64,000 nt of DNA from Mucilaginibacter sp. (GCA_031292485.1 JARLHA010000005.1:1-64000), one strand, 5' to 3'; shown: positions 1-9,184, counted from the stretch's first letter. Numbers and translations are program-made. Notes: generated by a model not told the origin, from the sequence alone.

Positions 1-854
1 CTTGACAACCGTATTTCCCATTTCTCCTTACTCCGATAGAAAGAAAAGCCTAAAAGCGTACTTTTCGTGGGGGTGCTGACTTTCGTCTTTGCCCTGTTCA
101 CCTTTAGTTTAAGCTCTTTTTCTATGTATAAGATAATACTGCGCTCTACCCGATTAGCTGATTTCCAGTTTCTCAGGTAGATACTACAGTCGTCGGCATA
201 TCGCACAAAGCTATGCCCCCGGCTTGCCAGCTCCTTATCCAGTTCATCCAACATGATGTTGGAGAGTAGTGGGCTAAGCGGCGAACCCTGCGGCGTTCCT
301 TCCGGGCGGGGGCTTGACACGCCGCCTTCCATGATGCCGCTGCGCAAATAGCTGCCGATTAGCGCAAGGGTGCGTTTGTCTTTTATCTTTCTCGACAGCA
401 GCCCCATCAACTTGTCGTGATTTACTCGGTCAAAGAACTTCTCCAAATCCAACTCTACGATCATTGTCTTCCCTGCATTGATGTACTCCTGCGCACGGGT
501 AACCGCCTGACGGGCGTTTCTTCCCGGCCGGAAACCGTAACTGGAATTGGAAAACTCTGGTTCGTATTGTGGACTTAGCCATTGACTGATGGCCTGTTGA
601 AGAAGTCTGTCGACTACCGTTGGTATGCCTAACATCCGGCGGCCGCCTGTTGGTTTGGGGATTTCTACTTTCCGTACCGGACTTGGTTTGTAACTGCCTT
701 CTAAAATACTTGTTTTGAGCGAACGCCAGTACTCGTTCAGGTAGTCGCGAAGTTCATCGGTCTGCATACCGTCAACCCCACCGGCGCCCTTATTGCTCAT
801 TACCTGTTTCAGCGCTTTGCTGATATTCCTGTAATCAAGTATTTCTTCAAGCAT
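1..854 (-). CDS. ltrA: Group II intron reverse transcriptase/maturase (partial)
   Basis: About 284 residues are visible before the window edge and they contain no stop. I read this frame directly. It begins MLEEILDYRN and has GAGGVDGM near residue 25, a GFRPGRNA reverse-transcriptase block near 120, LDLEKFFDRVNHDKLM near 150, GTPQGSPLSPLLSN near 195 and the polymerase catalytic motif RYADD near residue 220. Established knowledge: such proteins splice and mobilise their intron by target-primed reverse transcription. The start ATG at 854 is preceded by AAGGAAG, a rare clear Shine-Dalgarno-like site in this window. Maturase and any endonuclease domain lie outside. Confidence 0.93.
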   Translation of the reverse strand, partial: MLEEILDYRNISKALKQVMSNKGAGGVDGMQTDELRDYLNEYWRSLKTSILEGSYKPSPVRKVEIPKPTGGRRMLGIPTVVDRLLQQAISQWLSPQYEPEFSNSSYGFRPGRNARQAVTRAQEYINAGKTMIVELDLEKFFDRVNHDKLMGLLSRKIKDKRTLALIGSYLRSGIMEGGVSSPRPEGTPQGSPLSPLLSNIMLDELDKELASRGHSFVRYADDCSIYLRNWKSANRVERSIILYIEKELKLKVNRAKTKVSTPTKSTLLGFSFYRSKEKWEIRLS

Positions 855-1427
855 ACTTCCTTAAAAAAAAAAAAACATTTGTTTCCCGCTTCCGGCCGCC
901 TTGTTCGCATGTCGCACCTCAACTCCTCCTGCATTTTACTTTCGGCTTCCGGCCTATCCTCATGCAGGCAGTTCACTTATGGGGTTCCGTTGTTAGCGGT
1001 GACGACACAGAGCCATCAGCGTCATGGCCAATTCTAACATGCTGTCCTTCATCCGTCTGTGAGGCCTCCGCCTTGACCATCCTTTGGTTTGCGGCTCGTT
1101 CCGGGACTAATATGACTTTTGCTGACTTCTGCGCTATACGACCCGTCGTTACGCAGACCTCCCAGGGTAAGTGTGTTCCCTTTCCGTTCATGTAGCCTCT
1201 GCATTTACGTTATAGTATTCTGTACAGTGTCGGGCTTTTGCTTCTTGTGCAGCATCACCCTTACTATCCCGCCTGATATGCAGTTTCTGTTCGTAGGCTC
1301 GAACGTTTGCCGCCGGCTTCCTTCAGATTCCCGGTCGCCCATGAACTCCTTGCCTTTAGCTAAGGCTTCACACTGTAATGCGCCTTCGGGACTTCCACCC
1401 TATAGCTGACACACATGCCTGGCACAC
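855..1427 (-). ncRNA. Group II intron ribozyme, domains I to IV region
   Basis: The roughly 570 bases between the splice-site-like GTGTG and the reverse transcriptase start have no credible gene but many G-rich paired segments, as expected for domain I to IV RNA. The start GUGUGCCAGGCAUG followed closely by a GGGUGGAAGUCCC segment resembles known group II intron 5' ends. Short open frames in this stretch on both strands are by-products of structured RNA. Confidence 0.75.
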
Positions 1428-1433
1428 ACAACA

Positions 1434-1456
1434 AAGGCGGATATAAAATCCGCCTT
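1434..1456 (-). terminator. Terminator-like hairpin behind phoU
   Basis: A perfect 9-bp stem, AAGGCGGAT with ATCCGCCTT, has a 5-base loop and is followed on the minus strand by TGTT and then the intron. It lies about 95 bases past the phoU stop and has replaced or lost its U tract at the intron junction. Confidence 0.7.
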
Positions 1457-1551
1457 GCCCTCATTTTTGTATTAATCAATGTAAACCTAAAGATTCTCTT
1501 TAGAAAATAGTTGTATTCCCTCTATCCGAAATCGAACTTCCGAAACCTGAA

Positions 1552-2238
1552 CTATTCTTCTCCCTCCAGCATGCGTTTGCCGCTTTCCTGGTGTTTTAAT
1601 ATTTTGGCTTCTACGTAAAATATGATCTCCTCGGCAATATTTTTTGATTGATCACCTACACGTTCCAGCTTGCGGATGATGGAAAGGATATAAAGCGCCT
1701 CAGCCACATTGTCCATGTCCGACCTGATCAGGTCAGCAATAACAACGGGGGCTTTTTCGTTAATTTCATCCAGCACATCATCCCGTTTAAATATGCTGCG
1801 TGCCAGTGCAGTATCCTCTTTTTCAAAGGCCATCCTGGTATCAATCAATATATTTACCGATTCGTCGTACATGCGTAACAACTGGGTGCTTTCCAATTTT
1901 TTGGGGTCAAAATTCTCTTTAGCTTCAACCACATAAAGCGCTATGCCCGCCGCAATATCCCCTATCCGCTCCAAATTGGTATTTATTTTTAGCGCGGCCA
2001 GCAAAAATCGCAGGTCAACAGCTACCGGGCAGTACAAGGCAAAAATATTTTCGCAGTCCCTGTCTATCTTTAGTTCAAAAGAGTTTACGCGTTTTTCTTT
2101 AATTAAAACCTCGCGGGCAAGGTCCTTATCAAAACTAACCAAAGCCTCTTTAGCCTTGTTCATTTGCGATTGAACCAGCATCCACATGCTAACCAACTCT
2201 TTTTTTAGCGCGGTAATTTCGGTTTCTAATGGTGTCAT
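1552..2238 (-). CDS. phoU: Phosphate transport system regulatory protein PhoU
   Basis: A 228-aa all-helical protein with the two PhoU repeats. Each carries the metal-binding-type helix pattern, NTNLERIGD near residue 90 and RKLERVGDQSKNIAEE near residue 190. PhoU is a cytoplasmic peripheral protein that links the Pst transporter to the phosphate two-component system and limits phosphate uptake. It is the last gene of the leftward pst group, 109 bases after pstB with a repeat between them. No phoR or phoB gene is present in the window. Length is normal for the family. Confidence 0.95.
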   Translation of the reverse strand: MTPLETEITALKKELVSMWMLVQSQMNKAKEALVSFDKDLAREVLIKEKRVNSFELKIDRDCENIFALYCPVAVDLRFLLAALKINTNLERIGDIAAGIALYVVEAKENFDPKKLESTQLLRMYDESVNILIDTRMAFEKEDTALARSIFKRDDVLDEINEKAPVVIADLIRSDMDNVAEALYILSIIRKLERVGDQSKNIAEEIIFYVEAKILKHQESGKRMLEGEE

Positions 2239-2243
2239 AATTG

Positions 2244-2347
2244 GCCCCCTAACCCCCTAAAGGGGGAATTTTAAGTTTGTTAAATTTATTTTTTAAGATA
2301 ATCTCTTCAGTCACCCGTTTTTTCTCCCCCTTTAGGGGGCCGGGGGG
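2244..2347. repeat. Paired CCCCCTAAAGGGGG-type repeats between pstB and phoU
   Basis: Two copies of a G/C-run palindrome, at 2244-2267 and 2325-2347, face each other across an AT-rich 60-base spacer. Each can form its own hairpin and the two can also pair with one another. The right copy abuts the pstB stop codon at 2348-2350. A related copy lies at 18919-18942. Confidence 0.75.
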
Positions 2348-3106
2348 CTAACTAAACCTTCCTGTTATATAATTCTGTGTACGTACATCGCTTGGCGCGG
2401 TAAACATTTGTTTGGTATCGTCAAATTCAACCAGTTCGCCCACATAAAAAAACGCGGTTTTATCGCTAACGCGGGCAGCCTGCTGCATGTTATGCGTTAC
2501 GATGATCAGCGTATATTTTTCTTTCAGTTCGTGAAACAACTGTTCAACGCTCGAAGTAGATATAGGGTCGAGGGCGGATGTAGGTTCGTCAAACAAAATT
2601 ACTTCAGGCTCCATGGCAATGGCGCGTGCAATGCACAAACGCTGCTGCTGACCGCCCGAAAGGAAAGTACCTTTTTTATGAAGCGAATCTTTAACCTCGT
2701 TCCACAAAGCGGCGGAGGTTAATGATTTTTGTACGATGTTGTCCAAATCAGCCTTCGGTACTTTTAACCCGTTTAACTTATAGCCTGCAATAACGTTATC
2801 ATAAATACTCAGGTTAGGGAACGGGTTTGGCCGTTGAAAAACCATTCCTATTTTATACCTAACGTAAATAGGGTTCATGGTATAAATTTCATCCGAATAT
2901 AATTTCATCGATCCTTTTGCCGTAGCGCCGGGTATCAGTTCGTGCATCCGGTTAATACAGCGCAAAAATGTTGTTTTACCGCAGCCGGACGGACCCATTA
3001 CTGCTACACACTGGTTTTTTTCAATATTGATCGTCACGTCTTTCACCACGTGATTATCGCCAAACCAGGCATTAAAATTTGTAGCGCTTACAACTGTATT
3101 TTCCAT
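2348..3106 (-). CDS. pstB: Phosphate ABC transporter ATP-binding protein PstB
   Basis: A 252-aa ABC ATPase. It has the Walker A motif GPSGCGKTT near residue 38, the ABC signature LSGGQQQRL near 150, Walker [14 protein letters not shown] near 170 and the switch histidine in VTHNM near 205. It powers high-affinity phosphate import by PstCA at the inner membrane. Its start overlaps the end of pstA by 19 bases, which indicates translational coupling. The length is standard for PstB and all key residues are present. Confidence 0.97.
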   Translation of the reverse strand: MENTVVSATNFNAWFGDNHVVKDVTINIEKNQCVAVMGPSGCGKTTFLRCINRMHELIPGATAKGSMKLYSDEIYTMNPIYVRYKIGMVFQRPNPFPNLSIYDNVIAGYKLNGLKVPKADLDNIVQKSLTSAALWNEVKDSLHKKGTFLSGGQQQRLCIARAIAMEPEVILFDEPTSALDPISTSSVEQLFHELKEKYTLIIVTHNMQQAARVSDKTAFFYVGELVEFDDTKQMFTAPSDVRTQNYITGRFS

Positions 3107-3930
3107 TTTCTTGTAATCAGTTTTGTAACTATGTTTAAAATTAATACAAACATTAATAATATAAATGATGCGCCCCAGGCCAGGTCGTGCTGGTCGTCGT
3201 AAGGGCTGGTGGCATACGTAAATATAAGGTGTGGCAAACTCTCCATTGCACCGGTTACATTGGTGCTTAAATAGTTACTGCCCAACGCTGTAAACAGCAA
3301 GGGAGCAGTTTCGCCGATAATACGGGCGATGGATAAAATTATCCCCGATAAAATCCCGGCGAAGCCGCAGGGAACGATCACTTTTAAAATTACCCGGTGA
3401 TAAGGCACACCTAATGATAGTGCCGCTTCTTTAAGCGATGGCGGCAATAAAAGCAATGTTTGCTCGGTTGAGCGGATCACGATCGGCAGCATCATAATAG
3501 CCAGCGCGATACTACCCGATATAGCCGAAAACCCAAACGGCTTTACTATCCAGAAGTAAACCACAATACCCATTACGATAGATGGTACACCCTGCAAAAT
3601 ATCAACACATAAACCACTGTAATAAGCCAGTTTTGTACCGGGGTTTTCGCTCAGGTAAATACCCGCCAATATGCCCACAGGAATTGCCACCAGTGACGAC
3701 ATGCCTACTATAAGCAAACTGCCCACCAGCGCGTTGGCTATACCGCCGCCTTTTTCGCCTTCGGGAGCCGGTACATGGGTTAAAAAGTGCCAGTTAACCT
3801 GCATTACCCCTTGTTTTATAATATATAACAACACTATAATTAAGGGCAGGGTAACTACAAAGGCTAAAAATATAATGAATGATTTAAATAAAATACTCTT
3901 GGTATTTCTTATTCCTATCCGTGCGTCCAT
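3088..3930 (-). CDS. pstA: Phosphate ABC transporter permease PstA
   Basis: A 280-aa inner-membrane permease with about six hydrophobic segments. The EAA-type loop contacting PstB is seen as [20 protein letters not shown] near residue 160, followed by the conserved [11 protein letters not shown] near 205. It starts four bases after the pstC stop and overlaps pstB, so pstC, pstA and pstB form one translationally coupled unit. With PstC it forms the membrane channel for phosphate import. Confidence 0.96.
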   Translation of the reverse strand: MDARIGIRNTKSILFKSFIIFLAFVVTLPLIIVLLYIIKQGVMQVNWHFLTHVPAPEGEKGGGIANALVGSLLIVGMSSLVAIPVGILAGIYLSENPGTKLAYYSGLCVDILQGVPSIVMGIVVYFWIVKPFGFSAISGSIALAIMMLPIVIRSTEQTLLLLPPSLKEAALSLGVPYHRVILKVIVPCGFAGILSGIILSIARIIGETAPLLFTALGSNYLSTNVTGAMESLPHLIFTYATSPYDDQHDLAWGASFILLMFVLILNIVTKLITRKWKIQL

Positions 3931-3934
3931 GTGA

Positions 3935-4852
3935 TTAATTGTTAGTGTATCTGGTGATTATCCTTTTACCTATAAGGTTAATAATAACCGTTACAAAGAA
4001 TAATACTAAACCAAGTTCAATAAGGGCCGATAAATATAATGCGTGGTCAGCCTCTGCAAATTCATTCGCAATAACGCTGGCCATGGTATTACCCGGGCCA
4101 AAGAAAATATCTTTAAAAGTATTGGCAATAGCACTGGTATTACCTATCAGCACGGTTACGGCCATTGTTTCGCCCAGGGCGCGACCTAATGATAACAGGA
4201 TGCCTGCAAACAGTCCCGAACGGGTATAAGGTAATATAACACTGCGGATCACCTCAAAACGTGTGGCGCCAAGCGCATACGCGCCCTCCTTTAACGGTGA
4301 TGGCACCATGCGGATCAATGAAGTACCCAGTGCCGCAGCATAAGGGATGATCATTACGGCCAGTACCAGCGAAGCGGTAAAAACACCCACGCCGTAAGGA
4401 GCCACATGAATCTTTGTTTCTAACGACCGGACAACCGGTACCAAAACAAACAATGCCCAAAAACCATAAATAATGGAGGGTACAGCAGCAATCAATTCAA
4501 TCGTATTTTTAAGCAGGTCAGATAACCAGCCTTTCGGGTTATATTCGCCCAGGTAAATGGCTATCGCGTATGAAAACGGTATCGAAATAATAAGGGCTGT
4601 AAATGAGGTTAACAAGGTGCCTATTAAAAAAGGATAAGCGCCGTAGATGTTATTCACCGGATCCCAAACTTTCCCCCACAAATAGCCTATTCCAAGTGAT
4701 TTGATAGATGGCCACGATTCTACAACCAGGGTTATCAAAACACCTGCCACCACTATTACAATGATGGCACTCATCACACTTAAAATACGCTTAAAAATGG
4801 TTTCCCATTTCATCTGACTGTATGATAGATCCAGTCTTTTATTTTTATCCAT
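3935..4852 (-). CDS. pstC: Phosphate ABC transporter permease PstC
   Basis: A 305-aa inner-membrane permease. It has an N-terminal hydrophobic segment near residue 25 and five more downstream, the EAA-type loop VPSPLKEGAYALGATRFEVI near residue 185 and the PstC-typical GRALGETMAVTVLIGN near 225. It is the first gene of the pstC-pstA-pstB-phoU unit and is separated from pstS by 236 bases containing a strong hairpin, so it probably has its own promoter as well as read-through from pstS. Confidence 0.96.
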   Translation of the reverse strand: MDKNKRLDLSYSQMKWETIFKRILSVMSAIIVIVVAGVLITLVVESWPSIKSLGIGYLWGKVWDPVNNIYGAYPFLIGTLLTSFTALIISIPFSYAIAIYLGEYNPKGWLSDLLKNTIELIAAVPSIIYGFWALFVLVPVVRSLETKIHVAPYGVGVFTASLVLAVMIIPYAAALGTSLIRMVPSPLKEGAYALGATRFEVIRSVILPYTRSGLFAGILLSLGRALGETMAVTVLIGNTSAIANTFKDIFFGPGNTMASVIANEFAEADHALYLSALIELGLVLFFVTVIINLIGKRIITRYTNN

Positions 4853-4885
4853 AATATCAGTATTTACGGGTAATTAATTTGCAGG

Positions 4886-4893
4886 CAAAGGTC
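4886..4893 (-). promoter_or_regulatory. Candidate -7 box upstream of pstC
   Basis: GACCTTTG on the minus strand matches seven of eight positions of the Bacteroidota -7 consensus TAnnTTTG and lies 33 bases before the pstC start. No convincing -33 TTG is seen at the usual distance, so this is weak. Confidence 0.3.
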
Positions 4894-4971
4894 GTTTATT
4901 CTCCTGTTAAATTTTAAAAGTATATCCTGTTAATTAGCCGGTTGCCCACATTTTTAACAGGCGGGCTATAC

Positions 4972-5016
4972 AACACAATTACCAGCCCCTTTATTAAGGG
5001 TACTGGTAATTGTGTT
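4972..5016. terminator. Long hairpin between pstS and pstC
   Basis: A 13-bp perfect stem (4973-4985 with 5003-5015), extended by an inner CCCT/AGGG pairing. It lies about 75 bases past the pstS stop. The T-rich run follows it on the plus strand rather than the minus strand, so it may attenuate, rather than fully end, transcripts from pstS, or protect their 3' ends. Confidence 0.6.
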
Positions 5017-5088
5017 TATTTTGATCATTTTACGGCTATAGATTTTTTAAGGATCAACAAGTCGCCGGTTGGATCGTTTTAATAATAA

Positions 5089-6138
5089 TTATAATATCGC
5101 CTTACCGTTGTAAGTTGCTGATTTTAAAATCTTTTCAGCAACTTTTACAGCTGATTTTGAAAGCGGCGCATAGTTTAACGGAGCGCAATCTTTTTGTCCT
5201 TCGTGGATGTTATACCACATCAATTCTAACAATTGTTTTGCTCTTTCAGCTGAACGGCCGCCATAGTTTTGTTCTTTATAGATCAGCGCCCAGGTAAAGC
5301 TGGTGATAGGGTAACCTTTGGCATTATCGGTATTGGTTAACGATACCTTTGAATCGGCAGGTAAAGTTACATTACTTGATAAAGTAGTGGTTTCCAAAGT
5401 TGGCGTAATATACTTGCCTGATTTGTTTTGAACAGAAGCAAAAGGCATGTGGTTTTGGATAGCATAAGCTAACTCAACATAACCAATGGCGCCCGGAGTT
5501 TGTTTAACCAAACCTTCAACGCCGGCATTACCTTTACCTCCTAAACCTGCAGGCCAGTTAACCGCGCTTGCTTTACCTACTTTTTTTGCCCACTCTTCAT
5601 TAACTTTAGTTAAGAAGTCAGTAAAGATGAACGAAGTACCGCTACCGTCTGAACGGTGAACAACTACGATACCGAGGTCAGGTAATTTAACACCAGGGTT
5701 AGCATCAGCAATAAGCGGGCTGTTCCAGTTGGTTATTTTACCCAGATAAATATCAGCAAGGTCTTTACCGCTTAATTTTAAACCGGTAGCAACACCAGGA
5801 ACGTTATAAGAAACTACCACAGCGCCAGAAGCCATAGGGATATGTAAAACCGGTACACCGATCTTTTTGTCCTGCTCTTCATTCAATGGCGCATCTGAAC
5901 CGCCAAAGTCAACGGTTTTGTTGGTAAGCTGTAAGATGCCGCCGCCTGAACCTATCGCCTGGTAATTAACCTTTACGTGCTTTGCAGCATCGTACTCAGA
6001 AAATATTTTCGAGAACAGGGGATATACAAAAGTACTTCCCGCGCCCAACAAGGTATTGTCCTGTGCTGAAGCTGATTGTGATAAGCAAATGCTGGCTATG
6101 GCCACTATTGCCAATTGTAAACTTTTAACTACTTTCAT
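5089..6138 (-). CDS. pstS: Phosphate ABC transporter substrate-binding protein PstS
   Basis: I use the ATG at 6138 (protein begins MKVVKSLQLA, 349 aa), because an upstream in-frame ATG would put a charged tail before the signal peptide. A Sec signal ends near SQSASAQ. Phosphate-binding loops are visible: GAGSTFVYPLF, GSGGGILQL, FGGSDAP and HRSDGSGTSFIF. This is the periplasmic phosphate-binding subunit of Pst. It starts 43 bases after the porin stop, so both are likely on one transcript. Confidence 0.95.
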   Translation of the reverse strand: MKVVKSLQLAIVAIASICLSQSASAQDNTLLGAGSTFVYPLFSKIFSEYDAAKHVKVNYQAIGSGGGILQLTNKTVDFGGSDAPLNEEQDKKIGVPVLHIPMASGAVVVSYNVPGVATGLKLSGKDLADIYLGKITNWNSPLIADANPGVKLPDLGIVVVHRSDGSGTSFIFTDFLTKVNEEWAKKVGKASAVNWPAGLGGKGNAGVEGLVKQTPGAIGYVELAYAIQNHMPFASVQNKSGKYITPTLETTTLSSNVTLPADSKVSLTNTDNAKGYPITSFTWALIYKEQNYGGRSAERAKQLLELMWYNIHEGQKDCAPLNYAPLSKSAVKVAEKILKSATYNGKAIL

Positions 6139-6181
6139 GGTTTTGTTTCTATTTTTAATTTTAATTTTTTGTTCCCTGGTA

Positions 6182-7633
6182 TTATTTACCAAAAGTGTAG
6201 TAGAATGTAAATCTAAAAACTAAGGTATGATCAGGGGCAACATAACCTGTTGTAGTAGAAGATCTTTGGTCTTTGTAATCAACTAACCAAAAGTTTGGTT
6301 CGAAGTGTACGTTTTTAGTAGGGTTAAAGTCGATACCACCAGTGTAAAACTGCTCTTTAACAGTTGGGTTATATGAACCGTAGTTGGTATTAGCTGAATA
6401 AGAATCAGCTGCGTTAAATTTAGTATCAGGATTGTAAGAATCGTAACGTAAGAAATAATTTACGTTTTTAGCGATCGGTCCTTTTACCCAGAATGATATA
6501 CCGGTAGCGGTTGCATCTTCAGGCGATTTAGTAGTGCTGTTGGTAACACCGCTTGCGAATTTTTGAGTATAAAGTTCAGCACCCAAAGTAATTGGCTTTG
6601 TGGCATACGAAGCAAATATTTTCCACATGCTATGGTCCTGGCCTGGGATAACCGCAGTAGCAGCAGCCGTTTTTGCGTAGTCAGTATAAATATCTACGTA
6701 TAATTTCTGGTTAAGGAATTTAGCCCATAAATCGCCGTAAATTATTTTGTAGAAACCTGTATTAGCGTTTGCAGCTGATAATAAGCTTGCCTGGCTGTTA
6801 TTGCCTACCATTAATACGTAACCATAGTTTTTAGTAGCAGGGTCAAATGTTCCCTGTAAAGACGCGCCTAAATCATATGAGTTGTTTTTGTGGAAGTCGG
6901 TAATGGTTTTCTCGATTGAACGGTAACCCCAGGTTGCTTCTGATAAGCTGGTTGGACCGTTGGTGCCGCCTTCATTTAATGCGAAACCAGGGGTGCTTTG
7001 CATACCAATCACAAAGTCAGTTCCTGTCCAAAGGTCTCTCATCCTGATGTTTGCATTCTTTATCCATAATGACATTTTTCCGTCAACCAGGTTGTCGCCA
7101 TTTTGGATAGAAGTGGATCCATTTACACCAGTATTTGCTCCCGGTTCAGAAGCCAATAAGAATTCGGCTTTGAATTTCCTGGTGATCTCATAATCGTATC
7201 CTAAATAAACACGACGGAACTGGAATGCATTCCTGTAAGTAGGTACGCCTGAATAATTGGTTTCACCGCCCCGTTTGCTTAAAGCACCGGCGCCGCCTTC
7301 AGGTAAACCTGTTGCATTAACAAAATCGTTATCTGCATGTGCCGTATAATAAAAGTCACCGAATGTATAACCCCAAACTCTTCTTTGTGGTTTCCAGGCG
7401 GTATCAGGGTCAGCTGCTACTTTTGCGGCTATCTTTTCGTCAGCTTTCGCTTCCGCTTTTTCCCTGGCTTTCGCTTTTTCATCAGCTTTAGTATCATCGT
7501 TTGTTACACTTGCAGTTTTTGCAACTTGTGCGTCGCCGGTTAACGAAGTTGATTGGGCTTTAGCCGAAAAGCCTATTACCGTTAAACCTGTTAGTAAGGC
7601 TGCACTAAAAAGTTTTGTAAACGTTTTTTTCAT
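6182..7633 (-). CDS. Outer-membrane porin, probably for phosphate uptake
   Basis: I place the start at 7633 (MKKTFTKLF, 483 aa), so the signal peptide ending near FSAKAQ is at the N terminus. After cleavage comes an Ala/Lys/Glu-rich segment (about residues 35 to 65), probably helical or coiled-coil. Then comes an aromatic-rich beta-barrel ending in a strand with a YYTF pattern near the terminus. The overall shape is that of phosphate-selective porin O/P-like proteins; substrate specificity is inferred from the location directly before pstS and from the Pho-box-like promoter. Family assignment is moderate, porin nature is strong. Confidence 0.8.
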   Translation of the reverse strand: MKKTFTKLFSAALLTGLTVIGFSAKAQSTSLTGDAQVAKTASVTNDDTKADEKAKAREKAEAKADEKIAAKVAADPDTAWKPQRRVWGYTFGDFYYTAHADNDFVNATGLPEGGAGALSKRGGETNYSGVPTYRNAFQFRRVYLGYDYEITRKFKAEFLLASEPGANTGVNGSTSIQNGDNLVDGKMSLWIKNANIRMRDLWTGTDFVIGMQSTPGFALNEGGTNGPTSLSEATWGYRSIEKTITDFHKNNSYDLGASLQGTFDPATKNYGYVLMVGNNSQASLLSAANANTGFYKIIYGDLWAKFLNQKLYVDIYTDYAKTAAATAVIPGQDHSMWKIFASYATKPITLGAELYTQKFASGVTNSTTKSPEDATATGISFWVKGPIAKNVNYFLRYDSYNPDTKFNAADSYSANTNYGSYNPTVKEQFYTGGIDFNPTKNVHFEPNFWLVDYKDQRSSTTTGYVAPDHTLVFRFTFYYTFGK

Positions 7634-7661
7634 TTTTATGAGGATTAAATAATTTATGCCC

Positions 7662-7696
7662 CAAAGGTGCGTACGCTGCATTATCTTAATGTTAAG
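7662..7696 (-). promoter_or_regulatory. Candidate Pho-box promoter of the porin-pstS operon
   Basis: On the minus strand an 18-base element CTTAACATTAAGATAATG (7679-7696) is followed after exactly 9 bases by CACCTTTG (7662-7669), a seven-of-eight match to the -7 box. The same element type and 9-base spacing recur before the DUF47 gene at 9978. The 7+4+7 layout resembles the proteobacterial Pho box. PhoB control is inference. Confidence 0.55.
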
Positions 7697-7716
7697 AAAT
7701 GATTACCGTTTGATGA

Positions 7717-7734
7717 TATTATGTAAATGTTAAC
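7717..7734 (-). promoter_or_regulatory. Second upstream copy of the Pho-box-like element
   Basis: GTTAACATTTACATAATA on the minus strand matches the porin-proximal element at most positions (shared core TTAACATT, A, ATAAT). It lies 38 bases further upstream, so it could be an auxiliary site. Confidence 0.4.
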
Positions 7735-8203
7735 TACATATATAAAACACTTCAAATCTGTAGAAAACACACATTTTTGACTTAAATAATTAGATAAATC
7801 ATTAACTAACAATACATTAAACCAAAAGTTAATTCTACAGATTCAGGTAACATATAATTAACATTGCCCCGTTTCAGATGAAGGTTAAGTTAACAAGCAT
7901 CAACTTTTGTTAATATTGGAAGTGATTATAAATAGATAAACGGACACCCGCAATGGGCTCCAGTACGGGTTTTTTATACCAAACACATTGAAAATGAGAT
8001 AGTTTAGACTCAATGTCATCCGGTTTTGTTATAAAGTTAAGCCAAATCAATGACGGCATTTGGCGTAAATAAGCATAAAATGACTTTAGAAATAAAAAAA
8101 CGGCGCCAGATAACCGGCAGCGAGGCATAATAAACATCAAAAAATTAGCGCAGTTAACCTTTCCCGGTTAGCTGCGCTACAAATATCATAAAGGCAACAG
8201 ATA
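7735..8203. other. Intergenic region without a supported gene
   Basis: AT-rich leader DNA with scattered TTAAC motifs up to about 7920, then the 3' side of the DUF6515 gene. A 76-codon leftward frame at 7910-8140 has no recognisable feature and is not called. The stretch 8155-8180, just past the DUF6515 stop, pairs GCGCAGTTAACC with GGTTAGCTGCGC and is a plausible terminator for that gene. Confidence 0.5.
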
Positions 8204-9184
8204 TTATTGCCCGTCGTCATCAAGGCCGACGATCTTGTACACGGTATTGTTGTTGCTGTCTTTTGTTTCCTGGTAATAAATACCATCTGCCGACACAAAA
8301 AAAGTAGCGCCGTTAAGGTGAACTTTGCGGCAGTCAGGCGGTAACTTTGTAACGATGTCGCCCACCTTTGGCACTACGGCATCTGCGCCGGTGCTTCCGG
8401 TGTTAAGTTCGCCGTCTTTACCAGTTACCTGGTAAACAATATTGCCGTCATCTTTGGTAACCGGCAAATAGTAAACGCCGTTCAGCTCATAGTACTGCTC
8501 ACCATTGATCACGATAGACTGCGCCCCTTTTGGCAAACTGGTAATTTCGGCGCCAACAGGCGGCTCAACAACGGTGTACTGGTTATCATTATATTGATAG
8601 AAATAGCCATCCCCGAAATAATACTCATCGTCTCCCCACCAAAAGGGGTAACAGCCATATGGCAATGCCGCATACCAAAGCCCCAGGTAAGGATAATATA
8701 GTCTGCCGTAATAACCGCGGTTATAAAAATACCCATCATGCCGCCCCCAACCGTAGTGCCCCTCATCGCCGCCATGCCCGTAAAGACCGCCGCCATGATA
8801 AGCCCTTACACTGTACCGGGTTCCGTTTACGCCTACCCTGGTGGCATTATAACCTACGCGATAACCCGCGCGCTGGCCATTTACTATCCCACCCCGCTGG
8901 CCAACAACGCCTCTTGATTGAACACCAGTGCGCGGGGCATAACCTCCGCGGGGTGCATTAAACGAAGCTCCGCCTGATGGCCGGGCGGAAAAACCGCCGC
9001 CCATGCGTCCGCCGCCGCCAGAAAAACCGCCACCTGCGTGCCCTCCGCCCGAAAATCCGCCTCCACTACCGCCTGCATGGCCTCCACCGCCGCCGCCTCG
9101 CTGGGCCATTGCGGGCCCGGCCATCAATAAGCACAAACCTATACCCATACAGGTTAGCACCAAATATTTACTTATGCTTTTCAT
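8204..9184 (-). CDS. Secreted Gly-rich DUF6515 family protein
   Basis: A 326-aa exported protein with a signal peptide ending near GPAMAQ. A low-complexity Gly/Ser/His segment (GGGFSGGGHAGGG type) covers about residues 29 to 75, then an Arg/Gly/Tyr-rich stretch to about 180. Two tandem C-terminal units of about 60 residues each contain a LPKGAQSIVINGEQYYELNGVYY or LPPDC-VHLNGATFFVSADGIYY pattern, the hallmark of DUF6515. Function is unknown; a cell-envelope or surface location is likely. The strong codon bias toward GC in the Gly-rich part creates long shadow frames. Confidence 0.85.
   Translation of the reverse strand: MKSISKYLVLTCMGIGLCLLMAGPAMAQRGGGGGGHAGGSGGGFSGGGHAGGGFSGGGGRMGGGFSARPSGGASFNAPRGGYAPRTGVQSRGVVGQRGGIVNGQRAGYRVGYNATRVGVNGTRYSVRAYHGGGLYGHGGDEGHYGWGRHDGYFYNRGYYGRLYYPYLGLWYAALPYGCYPFWWGDDEYYFGDGYFYQYNDNQYTVVEPPVGAEITSLPKGAQSIVINGEQYYELNGVYYLPVTKDDGNIVYQVTGKDGELNTGSTGADAVVPKVGDIVTKLPPDCRKVHLNGATFFVSADGIYYQETKDSNNNTVYKIVGLDDDGQ

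Larger units (their letters stand above)
1..1427 (-). mobile_element. Group II intron, 5' portion (cut by window edge)
   Basis: The leftward element consists of an RNA-like leader (about 1427 to 855) followed by an intron-encoded reverse transcriptase that runs off position 1. The predicted 5' splice end is a GTGTG on the minus strand at about 1427 (1429 also possible because of a GT repeat), matching the GUGYG start of group II introns. It lies four to seven bases past the hairpin that terminates phoU. Domains V and VI and the 3' splice site are outside the window, so completeness cannot be judged. Insertion just after an intrinsic terminator is typical of class C group II introns; that class assignment is inference. 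Confidence 0.85.

Noticed and set aside
962..1409. Open frames on both strands in the 900-1410 region
   Set aside because: They lie over the group II intron RNA, overlap each other in several phases and show no protein pattern; the region is better explained as ribozyme.
7910..8140. 76-codon leftward frame beyond the porin
   Set aside because: No domain or signal, irregular composition and AT-rich leader context; probably chance.
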